DNA of 64,000 bases from Haberlea rhodopensis (lineage: Eukaryota > Streptophyta > Magnoliopsida > Lamiales > Gesneriaceae): the NCBI GenBank assembly GCA_907163345.1, contig CAJQUN010000015.1, forward strand, positions 6,418,886 to 6,482,885. The letters are read 5' to 3'. A program made the translations under genes and the position numbers. Within the stretch, counting starts at the first letter, position 1. The number at the start of each line of letters is the position of its first letter. This document shows positions 54,543 through 64,000 of the stretch, in pieces. The notes below the pieces were generated by a model. It made no database searches and was not told where the DNA came from. It was given only the letters and a program-made list of their open reading frames with translations.

Positions 54543-57500
54543 TCAAGATAAAACCCCTTCTTTTATGGTCAAATCTTCCATAATAAGGTTTGTTGCCACG
54601 CCCACTGGCAACGCGTTAATCAGGGAAGATAAATCATTTTGTAATGCAGTAGTAAATGCCTGGTCAAGACAATAAAAATTAATTGTTGCATATTGCAGTA
54701 ATCTTCATCAGTTCTTATTGATTTTATGCATGTCTTGACTAACATTTCAGTGAAACAACAGAACAAGCTTATAAGTTTTCTTTTCTTGTTTCTTTTTTCC
54801 CCAGAAGCATTTGTTTGACTTGAAAATAAAGAAGAAATTCAGTGTTATCAGTCATAATGGAAATATAATGAGACCAGTGTACCTTTCTGTTCTCCTCTTT
54901 TTGATGTTTAATGACTTCCGTAGGCCACTCACTAACTAGCTTTTGAAGTTCAACCGCAAATCCTGGCCTTTTTGTGTCAGACATGCTCTGGAAAAATATT
55001 GATATGAAATATGTCAACAATTTTGATGAATAAGAAGAAAAAAGACGAAACAAACAAGTTATATTGAATGCATCATCGTCTCTGTTAATTTTTCACATTC
55101 TTGATAAAAAGATGGAGTGGGGGTATAAAAGACTAGAACAGAATTTGTTATCTAATGTCAGATAGTGAAGAGTTTATCCCTATGCCAGAGTTTTATAATC
55201 TTGCTATTCTAAACTCCGTATAAAAAAGCAAATATAACATGGAACCTAAGAATACTGTTTGGAGAATATGGTACCACAAGTAGGCACATCAGCGAGTGCC
55301 ACCATGTTTTTATGTATCTTGTCAAAAAAAAATCATGTTTTTATGTACAGTTGAAAATCAGAATTAAGCAAGACCATAAAAAAGATCAATTAAAAGATTA
55401 AGCATCTGAGCAAGTAATATATCCGCTCCTGATATAGTGGTTTGGATCACGACATGTGAAGACTGCATCCTCTTTAATCAATACCTGGGCACTTAATTTG
55501 AGTTTGACAAGTGCGAACACCTGCTTTATCCCAACGAGGTGGCACCACGAGGGTTTTAATGTCATATTTTCCTTCAAAAGTCGACTTATTTACTAAAATT
55601 ACCTCATTGATTGCTTGAATGATTGCAACAGCACTTTCAGGTTTACGTTCAAGAAGCATACCCTGCAAAGGACATCAATAACAATTTCAACTCAAAGAAC
55701 AAAATCACACCAAAAGGAGAAAACTGAACGGAAAAAGAGTTAAACTAAAAATACAAGATAATATGCCAGGATACACTCCAAATGATTCTAAAATGGCATT
55801 CAATCACCCATAAAATTTCAAACAGTGGTCTACAACACATGAATTACCTTAGCACATGAAAATCCAGTAGAAAGACTGTGTTGTTTCTTAGCTTCTGATC
55901 TCCATTTCTCAATTTTCCATAAGGAATCTATATCTCCTAGAAAAAGGGAAAAAAGCAAAGAAAAGCACTGATGCATTTACAAGCCTCTTATTAAACATTA
56001 TGCAAGATGTGAGTTATTATGGAATTAAATTAATCTTTATATTTTCTGTATCTTATCAAACACCCACAATTTAATCGAACACTATAAAGCAATAAACATC
56101 GGATCAACAAAGGGTTTTTGCAGTAGAGCTAAACAGGTACTTTAAATACCTTTTCTTGCAGCAAATTCCATCCACAAATCAAAGGAAGTCTGTCTAAGGT
56201 TTACTCCTGACATAACAAACCTTTTTCCGAACTTGGATATTAAACCCCACTTGTCTGCACCGCAACATATGCTGCCAGACGAGTAATCCAGCAAGAAAAT
56301 ATGACGATTAATTCAGAACGTTAATGCAGTTAGAGAAATAATTCATATTCCATGAGAATAACAAACTACATGAAAAAGCTGAACAAGAAACACCACATTA
56401 ACACTTTAATTCATCAAACTTCAGAGAATTCCTCTGACATGCATAGATACCTGCCCATGAATTTCATTTTTAAACAAGGAGACAAAGAAAAGAAAGAATA
56501 TATATGTTATACAATAATGAAGCATTTTGAGAGATCAAAAATTGCATACGGGTTACATGTGCTAGCATATGTTTATATCTGAATGCAGTTTAATAAAAAA
56601 AAAACCTCAGCTTCAATATAATCTCTTGGCTCAGAAAAATCGTGGAATCAGCAACGTATAATAAGGTTCATGGCTTCATGTGGAAAAGAGTATATTTGTT
56701 ACAAGAAGAGCAACATGACTGGAGCAGGAAAAGGAGAAGACGGGGAACAAGTATTTCTCTGCTAAAATCTTAAGTGGCAAGCAAAGGGTATGTTAAATAG
56801 AGTTTTAATTCATTAATCTGTGCAATATAGCGAATGCATAAGTGCAAAATATATATAAATTAAATAAAATTAGATGGGAGAGAGAAAAACTTACACAGTG
56901 GGAATCTCTAAAAATATGCATACCTGAAAACTATATCTGCTGTACCAGGTTGCAGAGGTAACCCATTCTTCTTTACAATTTTCATCACTTCTACCATGAG
57001 TTTTACATCCTTATGCTGTTTGGCATGTAACTGAGGATGGAAAGATAAAGGAAATCTTACTGCAGAAATGCAATTGTGCAACTATACAAAATTACAAATC
57101 GACAACAGATAAAATCACAAATGAGTGAACGGCAAACATACCAGCAGAAGATGAGCAGATCCAATATCAGGAGTCAATCCATATAAATTATGCTTCCACA
57201 ATACCTTCTTACCTGGTGCAAAAAATAGTTAACGTTTAACATACATGGATAAGAAACCACAAGGAAACCATAAACAAAAGAAAGCTGTTTGACTTCTTGA
57301 CAGCCAAATAAGTCAAAGCAATATAACACCGCACAGGCGCACACCATTGGAGAGAATCCAATGTCAAAACAATGAATCCCTTTATGGAAGTAAACACCCA
57401 AGATAAAACTATTTTAATTTGATCAAGAGCTACTTCTAAAATAATAATCAAATGAACTCTTGTTTAATAACGGAACAATAGTGATACTATATATTCTCAC

Positions 57501-58723
57501 CAAAATCAATGGCCCCTACATGCACACAGGCCTTTGTAACATCCCTGCAAAGTGCACTATTAAAATTGTCGGGTATCCTAAGATTGGAGAGTCTCTGCAT
57601 AAAATAAAAATAAAAATAAATAAAATTGAATACATACAAAAAGGTGGGGGCATCAAACAGTACACAATCAAGCCATATAACCACTTACAAATCTTCGAAG
57701 TCTGTGCAAAATATCGAATAGAAGCTTAATATCTTCATGAGTGGCACATTTAGAAACAAGAGACCACATCCAAGCATTGGGAGGTGCAGTTCTCTTCTCG
57801 GATACACATTTCAGCATCTTTTCATACACTTCCTTCGCAGTCCCTGCATCTAAAACAATCATGAAAACCCACGCATTAAGTACCGTTAAATCTGAAATAT
57901 CACAAATCATAGTTATTTAAAGCCCAAAAACCACACGCCTAAGCTCTGGGTACAACTGGTGTGGCTTATGCAGCCCCTGCACCTAGGTGCATCCCGTCAC
58001 TATTAAAGCGCTTAAAAGGCTATGACCATACTCTTAAGAGTATCTTAAATATGGGTATGTTAGTTCATGGTAAAATGCAATGAAGTGGTCATCCATCATT
58101 GCATGAATACTACTTAATATTTGTTAATTATAGTTAACTAATTAGTATACAAATCTGATGTCATGTGACATAATTTCCTTCATGCATCTAAATTTTAACG
58201 CATATTGCCCTATAACTGTTTCACTACCTGATGAATCATTTCCAATCGTGCTACTTTCTGAAGAAAAGGATATCCTCGGCCACACCATTGTAGGCACTTG
58301 AAGACACATAACATTTTTCTGATAATTTAACCGCATTTGAGGAGAATTTCCATGGATAATCCCTGCCACGTACCACAAATCATTGATTAATTTAGCTTTC
58401 TTATTTATCACCTAAAACCAGCTAAACTTTTTAGGTCTTGCAAATCAAAAAATTATCTCCTTTTTCTTTAAGATTTTTTCTCTAGATAATTAAGCTTTTC
58501 CGGTTATTATAGAAATTGAAGATGGCGAATGTAAAATACCTGATAGAAGGGCGGAGCAGAAGCGTCGGCGCAGAGTAAATGAGCAGTTCAGTTGGGAAGT
58601 AGTATCAACAGCTAATTGTTCGATTTGAAATGAGTTGGATAGAATCGGGGGAGGAATTTTCGACGCCCTAGGCGCACACCGCAAATTCGATAGTGCTCCG
58701 ATTGCTTGCATTTTCTCGTACAT
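54543..58723 (-). CDS. PPR-like helical-repeat protein, probably organellar, 11 exons
   Basis: Joining complement exons 58,540-58,723, 58,228-58,362, 57,689-57,843, 57,501-57,594, 57,142-57,212, 56,924-57,030, 56,150-56,271, 55,848-55,936, 55,603-55,662, 54,883-54,987 and 54,543-54,659 gives an unbroken 412-codon frame. All introns are GT..AG and the phases agree throughout. The N terminus (first 100 or so residues) is Arg/Ser-rich and poor in acids, like a mitochondrial or plastid transit peptide. The body is alpha-helical with PPR-like spacing (TAKEVYEKMLKCV, NAWMWSLVSKCATHEDIKLL, DVKLMVEVMKIVKKNGLPLQ, GDIDSLWKIEKW), suggesting RNA binding or an organelle scaffold. The intron number is unusual for PPR genes, which are mostly intronless. 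I cannot name the orthologue. The start is the first ATG in frame; a second lies 4 codons in. Confidence 0.75.
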
Positions 58724-59124
58724 TGCCGTTCGAGAAACGAGACCTATGCTTAGCTGCGAATGGCCAAGTTCTCGAAATTTGCCAAACAAAACCTCAAGAT
58801 TCAACTTCTATGTTGCCTGTTTCAATCCGATCACCTCAAGTCTATAAGAAGAACACAAGAGGCCTGAGAATGGTCCTAATCTTTAAAATTGGACCATTAT
58901 ATTATATAAATAATAATGCAGCCCAGTTGGGAAATTTTTTGAAAATGAGATACATGTATTTAGGGGGAATTGCACTGTTTTAAAAGCAGAAAAGAGAAAA
59001 TCTCTATTCTTTTTTCAAAATTCAAATCAACTTGATATTTATAAAGACCATAATATCTATGGTGCTTTAACTTCTATGCAATTGAGTCTATTCCCATGTA
59101 TTTTCTCCTAATGACCTGGTAAAA

Positions 59125-59136
59125 TGGTATCAGAGC
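59125..59136 (+). promoter_or_regulatory. Primer-binding site of pararetrovirus copy 2
   Basis: Perfect TGGTATCAGAGC, complementary to initiator-Met tRNA. Confidence 0.85.
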
Positions 59137-59524
59137 TTAGATTTATTCTATAAATTTTATAATACTATTTATGAACGTTGGTATTATCCCAACGGATGAG
59201 ACAATTCAAGATATATGGATCTGAACGAATGCTTGAGGTATTACTCATACAGGTGGTACTTCCAAAAATTGGAATAATTAAATCAGGAACATCTCACCGA
59301 AGCTCAACGCTTCAACTAGAAATGGAAAATGCAACGACGAGCCGATGCTAGCCAAGCTAGCATAAACCAGTATCAATAACTGGAAAAGATAAAGATGAAC
59401 CTTTACATGATGAACCTCAAACCCCAGTTCAAGTTAGCCGAAGCTCAGGAGGAAGATCATCTTGAACACGACTACATGATTCCAGATCCGAACAACCCAA
59501 CAGGATCCGGACCAGAAAAATAGG

Positions 59525-59761
59525 ATGGGAGAACCAACTTTTCCTGAAATTGAACCAAATAGCTCAAAGATCTCCAAAGATCTTAAAGAAATTCAGAAAA
59601 CGATGCATCGTTATAGATACTTACAATACCATGTCCCTACACAGATCCATCAAATCCAAAATCACATGGAGATCATGAATAAACATCAGGATGATATCTC
59701 GAAAACCTTCGAGATATTCAAACCCGAGTCAAGGAGTTGGAATCACGACCAAGTCCTTTAG
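59525..59761 (+). pseudogene. Viral coiled-coil region, copy 2
   Basis: 78 codons homologous to 4,790-5,020 (EIEPNSSKISKDLKEIQKTM, QIHQIQNHMEIMNKHQ). It is frameshifted at its end, just before the coat protein deletion. Confidence 0.6.
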
Positions 59762-59799
59762 GAAGACGAAAAGGATTATTGTTACCACTATCCTTTGGA

Positions 59800-60836
59800 A
59801 CAGAACCCATTTTACAATTGGAGCAATGGAGAAAGCCTTGGATACGATCGGTCTGCAAAGTAGAAAACATTACATTATCCATAAGGTCACAACAGGTGAA
59901 TTTGCAATCCCGATGGAATTCATGGTAAATCAAATTGAGATGCAGTTAATCCCCTACAGAGAAATCCAGAAGATTAAGAACGAGGTCAAAAGAGAAGTTG
60001 CTAACACACTCTCATGGATTCATATTGGAGTCATTAGAGTTATCATCAAGACAACTTTCAAAGAATGAATTGATACGCCACTCAACCCGACGATCTTGAC
60101 AAGTGAATCCCGAACCTCAAATATTCTTGTTTGTGAGCAGTTGTAGGAAATTTGTATGCAGGAAAATTGGCTTTCAACATCACATCTATGCGAGAATCAC
60201 ATACAATTTGGGAGATCGAGATCTCAACAAGGTTCTTACTCTTCATCAAGATTTTAAAAGAAACGATTTGATGAAAGAAGAAAATAAGACTTACTGGAGT
60301 ACCTACAAGCTGTCTTAAGCGCTCTCGAATACACATCATTCAGAAGTATTCTTGATAAAGGAATTCATCAAAGTCTCCAGAATCTTCGACGATTTCGCAA
60401 AAGCGGTGTTGCCAGATATTATTGATACCCCGACAATTGGAGAGATTGACATGAGGTTACAGGACCAGCCTTTTTTGAACAGAAGCATGAGCTTATGATC
60501 GAGCCCAGAATTATATCTTTCCAACATGATAGGTTAATCAGCAACATCCTAGCAGGATTCAGAAAATCCTTGATGTATTCAAAACAACAGGAGTACTGAA
60601 GTGCCAAGAAGAGTGGCGAGAAGTTTGAGATAATCTTTGATATCACTCAAAAGGTTAATATTTTTCCTTGTGATGTCTTATATTATTACAACAACTTACA
60701 TTTGGCGGATATCAAGGAAACCTCAAAATTGTTTGATCTAACAATTGTCAAGACAGCAGGAAAAATCCCAGAACAGCTTATTCTTGGAATTGAGTTTCTC
60801 GAGGAACACAAAACTTGGGAAAGAAGTGCCTTATAG
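59800..60836 (+). pseudogene. Viral movement protein, copy 2 (broken)
   Basis: From FTIGAMEKALD onward this follows copy 1 (6,719-7,770). It includes the QLIPYREIQ segment, where copy 1 has a stop, and the degraded core near 60,140-60,260. Stops at 60,066 and 60,316 and several frame changes break it. It ends with PEQLILGIEFLEEHKTWER before the second deletion junction. The N-terminal part is lost with the coat protein deletion. Confidence 0.6.
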
Positions 60837-61120
60837 ATATTGTAGCGGTCTATTGGCAGACAACGAAGCAATCCGGTGGCATATCAATGAGAATGAGTTT
60901 TTGCAGTCAGAAAAGCTTTCAAAAAATGGTCATTGTTCTTATTTGTGAACAAATTATGTCCTTAAAAAAAATAATACGAGTGTCAAGTCTTTTCTATAAA
61001 AAATTGAATCTAAACCAGAAAAGGCTAGACTTTTAAGATGGCAAGCTGAATGTCAATATTATGATTATGATATTGTCATTGTGATATCTGATAAAAATGT
61101 TTTGCAGATTTCTTAACACG
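60830..61120 (+). pseudogene. Viral RNase H end, copy 2
   Basis: Homologous to 22,044-22,350 (the HIN-E segment, NTSV, LLRWQAECQYYDYDI). Frame changes occur near 60,930 and 60,970. The first catalytic Asp region lies in the deleted part, so no enzyme could be made. Confidence 0.6.
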
Positions 61121-61124
61121 AGAT

Positions 61125-62336
61125 AGAGGGACACGTTGCTGACGATACCCTCGAGAGGCTGAGGCGTCTTAGGGAGAACATGGAGATCCTTGATCGAGAA
61201 TTTGGGACTCTTTGTCTCAATACAGAAGTCGTAGGACGGCTTCAACGAGCAGATCGGGAATCAATTTTCGGACATATACGAGATTGCTTCCAGGCCCAAG
61301 AACGTTTGTTCATGTCCTGAAGGAGCCTATCCTCCAGGCCGCATCTCCAATGGTGCAAAAAGGAGTGTTTAGAGAACGATGTTCATCTATCCCGGAGGTA
61401 AGGGATTCACATACCCCTGTCACGAGTGCTGCGGATGATGCATTCCTTGAGGATGTACACATAGCAAATGTTGAAGGTCATGTGAAACCGCTTGAACCTT
61501 CAAGTCAACCCAACATCTCTGGGGTAAAAGAGAGAGAGTTGAACCTTAGACCAATGACATGCAATTTTAGGGTTCAAACTAACGACGATTTAGTTTCTTT
61601 TCCTATGCAGGAATATCAGCACACTTGGGAGAAACTAATAACCAGACGGGGTATCAACCCAGAAAATAATTGTTGATATCTCTGGAAAGTATCCAAGGGT
61701 TTGGATGAAATCAGGCAACCATCCAAACGATGTGCATAAATGGTATAATTTCGGAGCTCTTGCTTCGATTTATACTGTTGCAATTTCACCAGCTTTCTTT
61801 GAAATTTCCAAACTATCCAAGTGGATCAGATAAGCTGTTCAATCGTGACTTGGGCGAATAATCCACATTTGTCCAGAGACAATATTTTGGAGTTGTATCT
61901 CATCAGTGCAGCTCCTTAACCAGCGAAGAAAGGCTTCATGGAAGCTTTTCATTTCATCAAACTCAGACGGCCAGGTGGAAACTCTTTGAAAAATATCAAA
62001 ACAGCGTTACCAGAGGACGCACCGGTATTAGTTGGGGCAATCACAGAAGATGAAGCTTCAACCAGGCGAGCATGGGGTCTTTGGGTTTGTCTAACTGAAA
62101 TGGACAAAGTCAAATACTCATTCATGTTATTTCAATTCAGTCAATGGGACATTCCTGTTGTATTCAATGACAGAACAACCACGAGAATTGTTGAAGAACT
62201 CTTCGAAACAAAAAGGATGATTCTTTGGAAAAACAAGATTCCGACAAGCAAAGAAACTTATCGGAAATTATGCAACATTGCGCATATTGGCCGATGGAAA
62301 GATCGGATCTTCCAGGCATGCACAAAGCATAAATAA
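61125..62336 (+). pseudogene. Viral final ORF (TAV position), copy 2 (broken)
   Basis: The N-terminal coiled-coil part (RLRRLRENMEILDREFGTL) is followed by a low-complexity linker, an EYQHTWEKLITRRGI block and, after a stop at about 61,674 and frame changes, the conserved TRRAWGLWVCLTEMDKVKY (about 62,059-62,115). It ends at TAA 62,334-62,336. The block order equals copy 1 22,343-23,545. Function is inferred from position only. Confidence 0.5.
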
Positions 62337-62534
62337 CCAGAATTCGGGAAAGAATTCCGATCCAAACCCATCAAAGCAGACACAGGAAAGGGCAAAAGAC
62401 CTGCTGACAAGAGATCACATATTCCTAGAACTCGGGGACCTTATAAACCAATAATGCAAAGACTCACCGACAAAAGAAGACGCATGTACCATTAAAGTAA
62501 GTGTGGATACTATTCAATGTAGTCAAACACAATA

Positions 62535-62716
62535 ATGGCGCACTCACGAGAAAATTTAGGTACAAAAGGACCAAAGGTACCGGCACTCACGAGAAAGCTA
62601 TGGCACACTCAGACAAAGATGCCAGACCACGAGAAAATTAAAGACGCACTCACGGGCGCAACAAACATCATTCAAGATTTGGAATCGTATTTGAAGTCCG
62701 TATTCACGCCTATATG
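62535..62716 (+). promoter_or_regulatory. Promoter region of pararetrovirus copy 2 with short repeats
   Basis: A CGCACTCACGAGAAA-type motif is repeated (about 62,539, 62,581, 62,643, with a diverged GGCACACTCAGAC at 62,602) upstream of a weak TATA-like CTATATGAGG (62,709). Copy 1 has no such repeats at the same place but a better TATA. These may be enhancer-like repeats. Confidence 0.45.
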
Positions 62717-62739
62717 AGGCCAGCCATTGAGGAAGCTGA

Positions 62740-63396
62740 GGGCATCGACCATTCCCCTGTTTTCTTACAAAATAAATCTTGTATTCTCCAAGCTGTAATA
62801 ATTTCAACTTTCCTAACTTGGTAATAATTTCTATCTTTGTAATTTTTCTGTTAGTTTATATGTTTCGAGTCAAGCCTCATTATATGAGAGGCTAAACAAG
62901 TTCATCTCCTCCCAAGAGAAGTTATATTAATGTAATAAATATTATAAATATTTTCAGAATAAAAGAAATGTTGTTGTCCATCTCTCCAAAATTTCTTTAA
63001 ATCTTTTATATATCTAGTTATACTATACGCCCAAGGTAGAAAACGAATTAGCATTGTGCTGTCTACTGTTGAAGGCTCCAGTGCAGAACCATCGGTTGCG
63101 ATCGTGTGATTGATGGTGATGAACCATCGTAAAACCTGGTGGTTTGATCAAAGAGGTATATATCAATTTGTCAAAATTTTGTTGTAATACGAAGCATGAT
63201 GGGTTTGAATCGAATTAATTGGGAAGGTTAATTAGTTGAATATAGGGTTGTGGAGTTGTTTGCAAAATTCTTAAAACATAAGGGATATTATTGTCATTTT
63301 GTCTATGCATGAACCTAAGTGAACTAATATATTTTCAGTGGACTAGGTTGAACTATCTATCTCTAAAGGGTATCGGCCTGAATTTTTCCATTTATT
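62740..63396 (+). other. Viral leader with polyadenylation signal, copy 2
   Basis: Homologous to 23,890-24,852: the AAGCCTCATTATATGAGAGG hairpin (62,873-62,892), the GAATAAAAGAAA signal (about 62,958) and the terminal CAGTGGACTAGG..AATTTTTCCA. Confidence 0.55.
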
Positions 63397-64000
63397 TATT
63401 ATTTTTGATACAGAGATAGGAGGTGGGAGGTTTTGAATTCGAGACATCCGCCCTCACTTGAGAGCTTTGTGCCAAATATGATAATCGGATTTATATATTA
63501 ATTGTTTAAATTGACTCTTTTTTATATTATCTTTTTTGTAGTATCCAATTCAATAGGGTCGAATCTGATCCAAGTAATATTATATATATGAGTTCAAATT
63601 AAATTTATTTGACTCTGTTCAATTAAATTTTATAATTAGATAGATAACTAATTATGAGTTGAGAGTCAACTTGAAATGATGTTTGAGCTGTAGCTAACCT
63701 GGTTTTTCAGCAAATCAATCAATTTTAAAACTCGAAATTGGATATAAGCCTTTTTTAACAAAATATGGAGTAATTTCTAAAAAGATAAATGATAAAATGG
63801 TCTAATTAAATATTTTATTTGTCATAATAGTCCCAAATTTTTAGGACAAGATAAATATAGTCACACATAATTTTTTTAAGAAAAATAACCATAAAAATTG
63901 TTTTAATAAATATAATCTCACAAAAATCATTTTTGTAACAAAAGTGGTCTCAAATTCATTTTTCGGTTCTAAAGAAAAACATGTCGGACAATTTTGAAAT
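63397..64000. other. AT-rich intergenic DNA
   Basis: No gene. GGAGGTGGGAGGTTTTGAAT (about 63,418-63,438) looks like part of a dispersed plant repeat. Confidence 0.4.

Larger units (their letters stand above)
58960..63396 (+). mobile_element. Endogenous pararetrovirus copy 2, internally deleted
   Basis: About 4.4 kb homologous to copy 1 and collinear with it, but lacking two blocks: most of the coat protein (junction near 59,808) and the protease-RT-first RNase H part (junction near 60,830). The primer-binding site, coiled coil, movement protein, RNase H end, final ORF and promoter/leader remain. The right end (CGGCCTGAATTTTTCCA, 63,396) coincides with that of copy 1. The left end is less clear (58,928-58,965). 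It has more stops than copy 1 in shared parts. Confidence 0.8.

Noticed and set aside
59808..60840. Spliced viral RNA as the source of the copy 2 deletions
   Set aside because: Compared with copy 1, the lost segments do not begin with GT or end with AG in a consistent way; the junctions show short shared bases instead.

Overview
This is a stretch of plant nuclear DNA, almost certainly from a eudicot. The evidence is spliced genes with GT..AG introns, plant LTR retrotransposons primed by initiator-Met tRNA, endogenous pararetrovirus copies and a plant family-1 glycosyltransferase. The glycosyltransferase resembles the UGT94 branch that is prominent in Lamiales, so an asterid is a weak guess. 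Only two host genes look intact: a single-exon UGT on the minus strand (48,425-49,774) and an 11-exon PPR-like organellar protein on the minus strand (54,543-58,723). Most of the rest is layered mobile DNA.

Layout from left to right. 1-3,665 is AT-rich, with a possible minus-strand promoter and first exon (1,145-1,427) and a foldback MITE-like repeat (2,690-3,155). 3,666-25,219 is a Russian doll: an old element with ~200-bp inverted arms contains a full-length, decayed Caulimoviridae copy (4,087-24,852), which is split inside its reverse transcriptase/RNase H region by a young tandem Ty1/copia insertion (9,281-21,842). 25,287-35,884 is a decayed Ty3/gypsy chromovirus in the same tandem form (partial internal, LTR, internal, LTR). 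Its right end lies in a broken LSI2-like silicon efflux transporter fragment. 37,021-40,036 holds two hAT-type elements with 8-bp target duplications; the first contains a solo chromovirus-like LTR. 41,227-47,843 is a compound of a tiny TRIM element (140-bp LTRs, 5-bp target duplication AGATG) with the internal region and one LTR of a SIRE-like element placed exactly at the TRIM primer-binding site. Then come the UGT gene, LINE and gypsy gag debris, the PPR-like gene, and a second, internally deleted pararetrovirus copy (about 58,960-63,396) starting only ~240 bp upstream of the PPR-like start codon.

The viral copies have the order coat protein, movement protein, protease-RT-RNase H, then a TAV/inclusion-body-position ORF, with short ORF overlaps. 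This fits the cavemovirus/solendovirus side of the family. Both copies are broken by stops, frameshifts, deletions and (copy 1) the copia insertion.

The most unusual signals are four. (1) Arrays of the same GGCGAT/ATCGCC inverted hexamers occur in LTRs of unrelated superfamilies; in the chromovirus-type LTRs they form four pairs of sites 21-22 bp apart. (2) The TRIM/SIRE-like compound has junctions that look like a one-LTR circle recombined into a 13-bp primer-binding site. (3) The pararetrovirus copies have defined, inverted-repeat ends. (4) Two neighbouring, unrelated LTR elements share the same truncated tandem structure lacking the left LTR.
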